DNA from: Frigidibacter sp037095735
GTDB taxonomy: Bacteria > Pseudomonadota > Alphaproteobacteria > Rhodobacterales > Rhodobacteraceae
Assembly: GCF_037095735.1 (NCBI RefSeq)
Contig: NZ_JBAWKD010000014.1
Location: forward strand, 1-64,000
Direction of reading: 5' to 3'
Length of the DNA: 64,000 bases
In this document: one piece after another, positions 25,395-34,283 of the stretch
Layout of the letters: every line of letters begins with the position of its first letter
How positions within the stretch are numbered: the first letter of the stretch is position 1
Translations under genes and position numbers: made by a program
The notes under the pieces: generated by a model
The model's input: only the letters and a program-made list of their open reading frames with translations
Database searches by the model: none
Told to the model about the DNA's origin: nothing

Positions 25395-26734
25395 GCCTTC
25401 ACCACCTTGGACCCCGACAGTCCGCGGGCGGCCATCGCGTTGCGGGTGTCGACGATCAGAGCGGCCCGCGCGGCGAGCCCTGCGTAATCCACCGCGTCGT
25501 GATCGGTCGAGATCAGCACCGCGTCCACCCCCGCCAGCACCTCGGCCGACAGCGGCACGGAACGGCGCCCCTTCAGCGCGCCATAGGCGCGGGTCTGCGG
25601 CACCTCGGCGACATGGGGGTCGTGATAGTCGACCTCGGCCCCGCGCTCGAGCAGCAGCTCGATCAGCTTCAGCGAGGGGCTTTCGCGGATGTCGGGGACG
25701 TTCTTTTTGTAGGCCAGCCCCAGAACCAGCACCCGCGACCGGCTCAGCGCCTTGCCCGCCACGCGGTCCAGCGCCTCGGCCAGCCGGCCGACGACATGGC
25801 GCGGCATGGCCGAGTTGATCTCGCCGGCCAGTTCGATGAACCGGGTCGGCAGCTCGTATTCGCGCGATTTCCAGGTCAGGTAGAAGGGATCGATCGGGAT
25901 GCAGTGCCCGCCAAGGCCGGGGCCGGGGTAGAAGGGCATGAAGCCGAAGGGCTTGGTCTTGGCGGCCTCGATCACCTCCCAGATGTCGATGCCCATCGCC
26001 TCGTAGACGACCTTCAACTCGTTCACGAGCGCGATGTTGACGGCGCGGAAGACGTTCTCGGTGATCTTCACCGCCTCGGCCGTGGCGGTGGTCGAGACCG
26101 GCACGACCCGCTCGAGCGCCGCGCCGTAGAAGGCAGCGATCAGCTGTCCCGCCGCCGCGCCGTCGCCGGCCACGACCTTCGGGATCGTCGCGGTGGCGAA
26201 GCTGCGGTTGCCCGGGTCCTCGCGCTCGGGCGAGAAACCCAGGAAGAAGTCGCGCCCGGAAACGAGCCCCGAGCGTTCGAGGATCGGGCGCAGCACCGTA
26301 TCGGTGGTGCCGGGCCAGGTGGTCGATTCCAGCACCACCATCTGGCCGGGGCGCAGCGTGGCGGCGATCGCCTCGGCGGTGCGCTCGACATAGGACAGGT
26401 CGGGGTCGCGATGCGGCGACAGCGGCGTGGGCACGCAGATCGCGATCACGTCGCATTCGGCCAGCCGCGCGAAGTCGCAGGTGGCGGCGAAGCGGCCCGC
26501 GGCGACGGCGGCGGCAAGCTTTGCCGGGTCCACCGCCTCGATATAGCTTTCGCCCGCCTCGATCGCGGTGATCTTCGCCGGGTCGATGTCGAAGCCGGTG
26601 ACCGGATAGCCGGCCGTGGTCAGCGTCATCGCCAGCGGCAGGCCGACATAACCCAGCCCGATTACGCCCGCACGGGCCTCGCGCGCCTCGATCCGAGCAA
26701 GAAGCGCACCGGCTGCATCGGGTAGGGCGGTCAT
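25391..26734 (-). CDS. Nucleotide-sugar dehydrogenase (UDP-GlcNAc/UDP-ManNAc/UDP-Glc 6-dehydrogenase family)
   Basis: A 447-residue UDP-sugar 6-dehydrogenase. GLGYVG (26-31) binds NAD, FSPER lies at 167-171, K223 in AVKITENVFRAVN is the conserved lysine, and C278 in GGHCIPID is the catalytic cysteine. These enzymes oxidise the C6 alcohol of a UDP-sugar to a uronic acid in two NAD-dependent steps. The sequence style is nearer to the WecC/TviB group (N-acetylated sugars) than to UDP-glucose dehydrogenase, but this is tentative. It points to an acidic sugar in the glycan made here. Confidence 0.87.
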   Translation of the reverse strand: MTALPDAAGALLARIEAREARAGVIGLGYVGLPLAMTLTTAGYPVTGFDIDPAKITAIEAGESYIEAVDPAKLAAAVAAGRFAATCDFARLAECDVIAICVPTPLSPHRDPDLSYVERTAEAIAATLRPGQMVVLESTTWPGTTDTVLRPILERSGLVSGRDFFLGFSPEREDPGNRSFATATIPKVVAGDGAAAGQLIAAFYGAALERVVPVSTTATAEAVKITENVFRAVNIALVNELKVVYEAMGIDIWEVIEAAKTKPFGFMPFYPGPGLGGHCIPIDPFYLTWKSREYELPTRFIELAGEINSAMPRHVVGRLAEALDRVAGKALSRSRVLVLGLAYKKNVPDIRESPSLKLIELLLERGAEVDYHDPHVAEVPQTRAYGALKGRRSVPLSAEVLAGVDAVLISTDHDAVDYAGLAARAALIVDTRNAMAARGLSGSKVVKA

Positions 26735-26837
26735 GGCGTGGCTCCGGAAGGCTGGCAGGTCGGATAGGGGATTGCGGCAGGGGCCGGCGGGTGTCAAGTT
26801 CGCCGCAAATGCACGCAGCGACAAGGGACTGACCGGG

Positions 26838-27800
26838 ATGCGCCGCCACCTCGCGATGACCGTTCTTGCCCTGATCTGGCCGCTTTCGGCGCTGGCGCAG
26901 GACGACCCCCGGACCCTGCGGCTGGTCGACGGCTTCGATGGCGCGGATTTCTCGGCCGAGGGCGGGCTCTACTACCGCGAGAATTCCGAGCAGTCGGCGG
27001 GCAGCGTCCTGTTCCAGTCGACGGTCCGCGACGCCGGGGCCGGCGCGCTTCAGCTGTCGGTGCGTCCGCATTGCCCGCCGGGCAGCGAGGGTTGCAGCGA
27101 ACGCGCCGAGATCTGGGAAAAGACGCCGCTGCGCGTGCCCTATGACGAGGGGGTCTGGTACGGCTTCGCGATGCGGTTCGACGACCGCCCGCCCACCGAC
27201 GACCACCGCTATGTCGTCGCGCAGTGGAAGCGCGAGATCGGGCCCGAGGCCGAGGGCGACTTCAGCCCCTTCCTCGCGTTGCGGATGCGCAGCGGGCAGG
27301 TCTTCGTGACGGTCGAGACCAACTACCAGCCGCCGCCGGCCGCGGCGCCCGCGGTGGTCGCGGGGCGCTGTCCCGCGGGCTGGACGCCGGTCTGGCTGCG
27401 GCCCGAGACCGCGCAGATGCGCTACCTCGTCGCGGTCGATGCCGCCTGGACTCCCGAGGTCACGCCCGAGTTCGACCATTGCACCGACGCGCTGGTGCTG
27501 ACCGGCGGCACGGCGACCCTGCCGCATGCGGCCCCCGACTGGCATGACTACGCCTTCTACACCCGGCCCGGCCCGAATGGTGGCGGCGAGATCCGCATCC
27601 TCGTCGACGGGGCCCCGCTGCTGACCGCGCGCGGGCGCATCGGTCATGACGACACGGGCCTTGGCCGGAACCAGTATTTCAAGTTCGGCCCCTACCGCGA
27701 TGCGGGCGAGGGCGAATGGACCATGTTCTACGACAGCTTCCGGCGCGGCCCCGACTGCCGCTCGATCCTGCCCGAGGCCGCCTGCGCGGGGCAGGAGTGA
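26838..27800 (+). CDS. Secreted polysaccharide lyase, heparin-lyase-I-like fold
   Basis: A 320-residue protein with a signal peptide (residues 1-20, cut after LSALA). The rest fits the beta-jelly-roll polysaccharide lyase family: ERAEIWE (88-94), WYGFAMRF (107-114), VVAQWKR (126-132) and a C-terminal YYKFGPYR-like segment, here QYFKFGPYR. Such lyases cut uronic-acid-containing polysaccharides and are often encoded inside exopolysaccharide clusters to trim or release the product. It is divergent from the uronic-acid-forming dehydrogenase across 103 bases and starts a three-gene + strand operon. Confidence 0.7.
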   Translation: MRRHLAMTVLALIWPLSALAQDDPRTLRLVDGFDGADFSAEGGLYYRENSEQSAGSVLFQSTVRDAGAGALQLSVRPHCPPGSEGCSERAEIWEKTPLRVPYDEGVWYGFAMRFDDRPPTDDHRYVVAQWKREIGPEAEGDFSPFLALRMRSGQVFVTVETNYQPPPAAAPAVVAGRCPAGWTPVWLRPETAQMRYLVAVDAAWTPEVTPEFDHCTDALVLTGGTATLPHAAPDWHDYAFYTRPGPNGGGEIRILVDGAPLLTARGRIGHDDTGLGRNQYFKFGPYRDAGEGEWTMFYDSFRRGPDCRSILPEAACAGQE

Positions 27801-28918
27801 GCGGTAGCGCGCGTTCCGACGGGCTGCGGGTCGCCTTCTACGCGCCCCTGAAGTCGCCCCGCCATCCGGTGCCCTCGGGCGACCGGCTGATGGCGCGGCT
27901 GCTGATCGCGGCGCTGGAACGCGCGGGCCACCGGGTCACGCTGGTGTCCGAACTGCGCGCCTTCCTGCCCGATCCGAACGATGCGCCGGCCCTGGCCGCG
28001 CTCGAGGACGCCGCCGCGCAGGAACGGGCGCGGATCGCCCGCGACTGGGCGCGCGAGGGCGCGCCGGACGCGTTCCTTTGCTATCATCCCTATTACAAGT
28101 CGCCCGACCTGCTGGGCCCGCCGCTGGCCGCGGCCGCGGGCATCCCCTGGCTGAGCGCCGAGGCCTCGCTGTCCGCCCGCCGCGACCACGGGATCTGGGC
28201 CGCGACCCAGGGCACGGTGCGCGCCGCGCTGGCCGGGGCGGCGATGAACCTGTGCCTGACCCGGCGCGACCGTGCCGGGCTGCAGGCGGCGCTGCCCGCG
28301 GCCCGGACCTGCCACCTTCCGCCGTTCCTCGAGCTGGACGATCTGCCGCCGCCCGCGACCGGCACCGGGCTGGTCTGCGTGGCGATGATGCGCCGCGGCG
28401 ACAAGCTCGACAGCTACCGCGATCTTGCGCAGGTGCTGCACCGGCTGCCCCCCGGAACGGACTGGACCCTGACCATCGTCGGTGACGGCCCGGCGCGGGC
28501 CGAGGTTCAGGCGCTTTTTGCCGGGCTCGATCCGCGGCGTCTCGACTGGCAGGGCGCGGTGGCGCCCGAGGCGGTCGGCGCGCTGCTGTCGCGCGCCGCG
28601 CTCTATCTCTGGCCCGGCTGCGGCGAGGCCTATGGGCTGGCCTATCTCGAGGCGCAGGCCGTCGGCCTGCCGGTGCTGGCCTGGGACACCGCCGGCGTGC
28701 CCGAGGTCGTGCGGCAGGGCGAGACCGGGATCCTCGTGGCCCCCGGCGACCATGCGGCGCTGGCCGCGGCGGTGACCGGGCTGCTCGGCGATCCGGCACA
28801 GCGCGCGACTATGGCTGCAGCGGCACGCCGCGCGGTGACGGAGCGGCACCGGATCGGCGCTGCGGCGGCCCGGCTCGACGTCATCCTGCGCGCCGCCGTG
28901 GCCCGGAGGGCGGCATGA
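27797..28918 (+). CDS. Glycosyltransferase, GT4/GT-B type
   Basis: A 373-residue GT-B glycosyltransferase. The C-terminal donor-binding domain has GEAYGLAYLEAQAVGLPV with the E277-x7-E285 motif of retaining GT4 enzymes, and GVPEVV follows. The GTG at 27797 overlaps the upstream stop (GTGA), and GGCAGG lies just before it. The N-terminal domain contains FYAPLKSPRHPVPSGDR, seen in GT4 proteins of alphaproteobacterial polysaccharide clusters. It probably adds a hexose to the cluster's glycan; donor and acceptor are unknown. Confidence 0.78.
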   Translation: MSGSARSDGLRVAFYAPLKSPRHPVPSGDRLMARLLIAALERAGHRVTLVSELRAFLPDPNDAPALAALEDAAAQERARIARDWAREGAPDAFLCYHPYYKSPDLLGPPLAAAAGIPWLSAEASLSARRDHGIWAATQGTVRAALAGAAMNLCLTRRDRAGLQAALPAARTCHLPPFLELDDLPPPATGTGLVCVAMMRRGDKLDSYRDLAQVLHRLPPGTDWTLTIVGDGPARAEVQALFAGLDPRRLDWQGAVAPEAVGALLSRAALYLWPGCGEAYGLAYLEAQAVGLPVLAWDTAGVPEVVRQGETGILVAPGDHAALAAAVTGLLGDPAQRATMAAAARRAVTERHRIGAAAARLDVILRAAVARRAA

Positions 28919-29667
28919 CCCCGGCCCGCGACGCCTTCCTGTCCGAACTCGATGCCCGCGCCGCGGCGGGGCGGCCGCTGGTGCTGTGGCTGCGCGACGA
29001 TGACGCGGTGGAACCGACGCCGGCGCTCGACCGCCTGCTGGGGCTGATGGGGGCGCTGCCGCTGACGCTGGCGGTGATCCCGGCCGCGACCGGCCCGGCG
29101 CTGGCACGGCATCTGGCTGGCCGGCAGGCGGTCAGTGTCGCCGTGCACGGCTGGTCGCATCGCAACCATGCCGGCCCCGTCGAGAAATCGCAGGAGCTGG
29201 GCGCGCACCGCCCGGCCGCGACCGTGCTGGCCGAGCTTGGGGCCGGCGCCCGCCACCTGTCGGCGCTGCATGGCGATCGGGCGCTGCCGCTGCTGGTGCC
29301 GCCGTGGAACCGCATCGCGCCCGGGGTGATCGCAGGGCTGCGCGGGGCGGGCTTTGCCGCGCTGTCGACCTTCGGGCCGCAGGCGCGGGCCGCGGGGCAG
29401 GGGCTGGCCGAGGTGAACAGCCATCTCGACATCATCGACTGGCGCGGCACCCGCGGCGGCCGCCCGGCCGAGGCGCTCTGGTCAGAAGCGCTGGGGCTCG
29501 CGCGCATGGACCTGCCCGCGCTGGGGGTGCTGAGCCACCACCTCGTGCATGACGGGGCAGCCTGGGCGTTTCTCGAGGATCTCGTGGCGCTGACCGCCAG
29601 TCACCCGGGCGCGGTCTGGCCCGGCGTCGCGCGCATCATCGCCAAGGCCCAAGACCCCGGGTCCTGA
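28915..29667 (+). CDS. Polysaccharide deacetylase-like protein
   Basis: A 250-residue protein with the NodB-like deacetylase layout: RDDD (27-30) near the first strand and H78-GWS-H82 forming the H-x3-H metal motif, followed by PPWNR. The family removes N- or O-acetyl groups from sugars. No signal peptide is seen, so it would act in the cytoplasm or on a cytoplasmic-side intermediate. It overlaps the glycosyltransferase gene by ATGA and ends the three-gene operon. The later family motifs are weak, so activity is not certain. Confidence 0.7.
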   Translation: MTPARDAFLSELDARAAAGRPLVLWLRDDDAVEPTPALDRLLGLMGALPLTLAVIPAATGPALARHLAGRQAVSVAVHGWSHRNHAGPVEKSQELGAHRPAATVLAELGAGARHLSALHGDRALPLLVPPWNRIAPGVIAGLRGAGFAALSTFGPQARAAGQGLAEVNSHLDIIDWRGTRGGRPAEALWSEALGLARMDLPALGVLSHHLVHDGAAWAFLEDLVALTASHPGAVWPGVARIIAKAQDPGS

Positions 29668-29689
29668 GCCGGTCAGGGCCGGCGCGGGA

Positions 29690-30145
29690 TCAGTGGAAGG
29701 CGCCGACGGCTTTCGGCAGGTCTTCGTCGGACAGCTTGCGGCCCAGCGCATCCATGATGCCCGCGCTGCACTTCGGGCAGCTGGCCATCAGCTTGACGAA
29801 GCAGTCGCGGTTAATCCGCAGCGCCTCGACCTCGGTCAGCGCGGTGACGGTGGCGTTGCGCGGCTGGTCGGACATCATCGAGGATTGCCCGACGATGGCC
29901 ACGCCCTTGTCCGAGCCGGTCTTGAGCACATGCACGCCGTCTTCGGATTTAGAGACATCGACGGTGCCCGAGACGATCACCAGCGCGCCGAAGCTTTCGT
30001 CGCCCTCGCGGAACAGCGTCTCTTCGGGGTCGAAGTGGCAGCGCTCCGACGCGAACGCCAGTATCTTGAGCCGTCCGGGGTCGATACCCGCGAACAGATC
30101 AAGCTTCTGGAGCAGTTTCACTTCGTCTTGGAGCAGCATCTTCAA
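29690..30145 (-). CDS. Small cyclic-nucleotide-binding-domain protein without DNA-binding domain
   Basis: A 151-residue protein consisting of one cNMP-binding beta-roll: LFREGDESFGALVIVSGTVDV then VGQSSMMSDQPRNATVTAL. The phosphate-binding arginine is present (R96) but the glutamate that usually holds the ribose (GE in FGE) is Q87. No helix-turn-helix follows, so it is not a Crp-type regulator. It is the last gene after the degenerate ABC exporter on the same strand, 40 bases away, which suggests a regulatory or structural partner of that transporter. Whether it binds a nucleotide is open. Confidence 0.7.
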   Translation of the reverse strand: MKMLLQDEVKLLQKLDLFAGIDPGRLKILAFASERCHFDPEETLFREGDESFGALVIVSGTVDVSKSEDGVHVLKTGSDKGVAIVGQSSMMSDQPRNATVTALTEVEALRINRDCFVKLMASCPKCSAGIMDALGRKLSDEDLPKAVGAFH

Positions 30146-30185
30146 CCCTCGCGCAGCGAACGTGTAGCAGTCCTTTATGGAAGTA

Positions 30186-33025
30186 TCATGACGCGGTGTT
30201 CAGATTGCGTAAAGGAGGCTGATCTTCATTCAGCGCCTCCGGCACGCTTTCAAGCAGGCGTCCCTGCGAAAATTCGACCTTCCTGCCAAAATGGTGGGCG
30301 AGTTCCGAATTGGCAAGGACCCACAGAACCGCCGGCGACTGCGGCTGGGCGGCCAGGAAGGCAAGAATCCTTTCGATCATCTGCTGTTGCAGCGAAGCGT
30401 CGGCCCCGGCGAGAGGTTCGTTCATGACGTAATAAAGCGACCGGCGGACCAGCATCCGCGCCAGACCGAGTCGCTGGCGCTGCAGATTGCTCAGCCGGCG
30501 GCCGCCGGGCCCGATCTCGTGGGCAAGACCCAGCTTCAGCACCTTCAGGCGCAGGTCGGTGCGCTCGGCCAGCAGCTCGCGGCCGATCTCGCGCAGGGTC
30601 TGGTCGGCATTGCCGATGCGCTGGTTGACCTTGCCGAACAGCACGTTCTCCAGCAGCGTCCCGGCGCTGAGATAGGTCGCGGGGTCATAGGGCTGGATCA
30701 GCGGCTCCAGCTCTTGCGGCATGTTGCGCCGCAGCCGGTGGCGCGCGGCGATGATCTTCTCGCGCAGCTCCTGCGTCAGCAGCCCGAAGCGGTAGCGCGG
30801 CTCGATGTAGAAGAAGGCCAGCCGGATCAGGGCCCTGCGGTCCTCGTTGCTGGCCACCGCGAACGAGCTGCGGTCGACGCGCGCCAGCAGCTGCTCGTAG
30901 CGCGGCAGCTCTTCGGGCGTCATGTAGGTCAGCCATTGCAGCAGCTCCGGCATCTCCTCGAGCCCGCGGAAGATCTCGACCGTCTGGGTCGCGAACTGCC
31001 AGCCCAGCGCGAACAAGTCCTGCGCCAGCCCGTCGACGGCGATGGTGTCCCGGAAGAACGGGTGGCTGACCATGGTCTGGATGCTGGCCATGCCCTCGGT
31101 CGCGACGCCGAAGAACAGGTTCTGCCCGATCGTCGCCTCGGAGTTGAAGCGCTCGGGGTCGAAGCGCAGCACGAGGTGGTTCAGCCCGCGGTCGCGCAGC
31201 CGGGCATGGAAGCTTTCGCGCAGGTCGAGCGCCTGGCTGTCCATCCCTTCCAGATCGTCGAGCGGGATCACGCTGCGCAGGGCGAAGTCGATCACGTCGC
31301 CTTCAAGCCCCGCGACGCGCAGCACCTCGGAGAGCGAGCCCATCAGCCCGTGTTCGCCGGGGCTGGGCTGCACGACCTCGGGGTCGATCCAGTCCGCGGC
31401 GAGGTTCAGGTCCGGGTTGCCGGCGCGCAGCGCCTCGCGCCGCTGCCAGTCACGCCCGAAGCGCGAACTGTCGAGGTCTTCCGGGTCGGGTCCGGGACGG
31501 TGCCTGAGCCCGTAGGTCAGGTTGTCGAAGAGGCTGCCCGCGAAGAAATAGCTGGTCGCCGTCGCGTAAGAGACGACCTGCCCGGTGACCGACTCGGGCA
31601 GGGTCGCGATTTCGTGCNCCTGAGCCCGTAGGTCAGGTTGTCGAAGAGGCTGCCCGCGAAGAAATAGCTGGTCGCCGTCGCGTAAGAGACGACCTGCCCG
31701 GTGACCGACTCGGGCAGGGTCGCGATTTCGTGCGTGCCCAGCGTCACCTGGCCGTGGGTGGGGCGCAGGGTGCCGCCCAGCACCTCGCCCAGGATCGGCG
31801 CGCCATCGGCGGTGCCGCCGATCACCGCCACAGTCTCGCCCGGCGAGAGTTCCAGCGTCACGTCAGAGATCAGAGTCGAGCCGACCTCGGTCGTCACGCC
31901 CAGCCCGCGGATCGCCAGCGGCGCAAGCGCGCCCTCGACCGCGGCGGCGTCGATCGCGTGGCGTGCGGGGTCGATCATGTCCTCGGCCTCGAACTGCTCG
32001 ACGACCTGCTCGTATTTCACCTGCATGTCCTGACGCGCCAGATCCCAGTCGATCAGCTCCTTCAGCGGGCCCGGCAGCTCCTTGTAGGCGTTGATGACGG
32101 CGACGAGCTGGCCCACGTCGAGCGAGCCGCGGATCGTCAGGTAGCCGCCGATCGAATAGAACAGGAAGGGGGTCAGCTGTGCCAGGAAGTTGTTCAGGAA
32201 TTTAACCATGAACTTCCACTGGTAGATGTCGTAGCGGATCCGGAAGATCCGCCCCAGCCGGTCGGTGATGTCGGCGCGTTCCCAGTTCGAGGTGTCGTTG
32301 GCGTGGATCGTGGCGATCCCGTCGACGATGTCGGCGACGCGGCCCGCAAGCTCGCGCGCGGTCAGCTGCCGCTCGCGCCCCAGGATGATCAGCCTGCGGC
32401 GCATCCGCGGGATGATCGCCACCTGGATCGCCGCCATGCCCGCCGCGACCGAGCCCAGCCAGAAATGCTGCATGAAGATGAAGACCAGCGCGGTCAGCGC
32501 CTGCCCGCCCAGCATCGCCGGCTGCACGAAGGCATCGCCCGAGAAGCCGCCGATCGGCTCGACCTCGTCCTTCACCATGCTCGAGACCTCGCCGGCCTTC
32601 AGCTGGCGGAAGCGCGCGGGCGGGAAGCGCAGGATGCGGTCGACCAGCTGGAAGCGGATGCGGCGCAACAGCCGCTCGCCCAGCCGGCCCTTGTAGGTGT
32701 TGATCAGGTATTTGAAGCCGTTGTTGATCACGACCATCGCGAGGAAGGTCAGGCTCAGCGCCATCAGCAGCGGCAGCCGCTCGAGCGCGATCCCGTCGGT
32801 CAGTACCACGTCGCCCCAGAACGGGATCGGCAGGGTGAGGGCGAAGAACGGCTGCGTGGCGCCGGGGGCGCCGAAGCCCTCGCCTTGGATCGGGCCGTTC
32901 ACGATCTGCTTGGGCAGGTCGAACGACACGTAATAGGGCACCATCGAGATCAGCACGATCAGCAGGATCACCAGCTGCTCGCGCCGGGTGTGGGACCAGA
33001 TGTAGCGGAAGATGTTGGGTTCCAT
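30186..33025 (-). CDS. ABC exporter-like membrane protein with degenerate, interrupted nucleotide-binding domain (broken by an assembly error)
   Basis: As printed, the frame is broken by a 116-base duplication with an N (31503-31733). Removing one copy joins both parts in frame to about 907 residues. Residues 1 to about 320 form an ABC exporter membrane domain. The ATPase domain is unusual: the Walker A position reads IGGTADGAPIL, without the lysine and GKS/T. Then about 240 residues are inserted before a signature-like RRLSNLQRQRLGLARML and a weak Walker B, YYVMNEPLAGAD. The motif that normally follows the Q-loop appears three times (SLFDNLTYG, TIGQNLFFG, TLLENVLFG). Being flanked by glycosyltransferase genes, it may handle a glycan or lipid-linked sugar. 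Confidence 0.75.
31503..31733. repeat. Exact 115-bp direct duplication around a single N (probable contig-join artefact)
   Basis: Bases 31503-31617 and 31619-31733 are identical, separated only by the N at 31618. The 116-base period shifts the reading frame of the ABC protein. Deleting one copy plus the N restores a continuous frame with sensible sequence on both sides (TYGLR followed by HRPGPDPED). This is what a scaffolder leaves when two overlapping contig ends are joined without merging. Confidence 0.9.
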
Positions 33026-33113
33026 CGGGCCATCCCGTCCACCCGGGACCGGTGGATCTCGATCTGCGAACTGTCCCCGGGTCTCGCGCCGGGCGCGGCC
33101 CCTTGGGATAATG

Positions 33114-34283
33114 TTAAACCTTTGTGACGCGCCGCGAAACGGTCAGTTCGCACAGAAGCTGCGCAGTCTGCGCAGCGCCATCGACGGCCAGCTCGGTCTT
33201 GGAGGGGTCGGGTCCGGCCAGCGCCGCCCGGATGGCGGCCGCGAGCGCGGGGCCGCCCAATGCGGCCTCGGGCAACATGGTGGCGCGACCGGCGGCTTGC
33301 AAGTGCCCGGCGCGCAACGTCTGTTCCGTTTCCCCGCCGGCCGCGAAAGGCACCAGCACTGCCCGGCAGCGGGCCTGCAGGATGTCGCAGACCGTGTTGT
33401 AGCCGGCCTGCGATACCGAGAGCCGCGCCGCGGCCAGCAGCGCCGGGAAGTCCGGGCGGAAGCGGAACAGGCTGACGCGGCCCTCTGGCAAGCCGGCGGC
33501 GGCGTCTGCGACGGCCGCGGCCTCGGCCTCGGGCAGGTTCGGGCCGGTGATCACCGCCCAGCGTGCGAGCCCCGGCAGCTCTGCCGCGGCGGCCAGCGCC
33601 GCCAGCGACAGCGCGCCACCCACCGCGCCGCCCCCGGCCGAGACGACGACGTCGAACCGGTCGTCGGACGGGAGTGGGGGCGGGGCCGCGACGAGACCGG
33701 TGTAGCTGACCCGGTCGGCGATCTGGTCCGCCAGCGGGAAGGTGTCGCCCAGCGTGACGAAGGCGGGATCGCCGTGGACCAGCACCCGGTCGTAATGGGC
33801 CTGCACCAGCGCCACCGTCTCTTCGTTGCGCCCCGGCTTCACCTTGCTCTGCAGGATGTCGCGGACCGAGGCGACGAGGGCAGGGCGCGGATGCGCCGCC
33901 TCGATCGCCGCGATCAGCGGAAGCATCTCGAAGCGCACCTGCCGGCGGCCGAAGGGGAAGGCCTCTGTCACCACCACCTCTGGGCGCAGCCGGGCGAAGG
34001 CCGCCAGCAGCGCGTCACGCCGCGCATCGAGATAGGCGGGCGTCACCGGCGCGCCCGCGCCGTCCGCGAGCCCCGAAAAGCCCTCGCCCGCCGTGGCCAG
34101 CGGCGGCAGCGCCACGTGGTCGAGCCCCTCGGGCGGGAAGCCCGGCACCGGCAGGCCGCCGGTGACCACCGTCACCTCGGCCCCAGCCGCCTTCAGCGCC
34201 GCGCAGATCCGGCTCGCGCGGGCGAGGTGGCCGATGCCCAGCAGGTGCTGGACGTAGAACATCACGCGCGGGGCATCACTCAT
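33114..34283 (-). CDS. MurG/GT28-like glycosyltransferase
   Basis: A 389-residue GT-B enzyme. The N-terminal GIGHLARA (16-23) and the C-terminal SQAGYNTVCDIL (291-302) with VPFAAGGETEQ (311-321) resemble the donor-binding half of GT28/MurG proteins. It lies 88 bases upstream of the exporter-like gene and overlaps the next glycosyltransferase gene by ATGA. It is similar in plan to the product of 35523-36749, suggesting duplication. Donor and acceptor sugars are unknown. Confidence 0.75.
   Translation of the reverse strand: MSDAPRVMFYVQHLLGIGHLARASRICAALKAAGAEVTVVTGGLPVPGFPPEGLDHVALPPLATAGEGFSGLADGAGAPVTPAYLDARRDALLAAFARLRPEVVVTEAFPFGRRQVRFEMLPLIAAIEAAHPRPALVASVRDILQSKVKPGRNEETVALVQAHYDRVLVHGDPAFVTLGDTFPLADQIADRVSYTGLVAAPPPLPSDDRFDVVVSAGGGAVGGALSLAALAAAAELPGLARWAVITGPNLPEAEAAAVADAAAGLPEGRVSLFRFRPDFPALLAAARLSVSQAGYNTVCDILQARCRAVLVPFAAGGETEQTLRAGHLQAAGRATMLPEAALGGPALAAAIRAALAGPDPSKTELAVDGAAQTAQLLCELTVSRRVTKV

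Noticed and set aside
31503..31733. A real tandem duplication splitting the ABC gene into two genes
   Set aside because: The exact identity, the single N and the restored frame on removal all point to an assembly error rather than biology.
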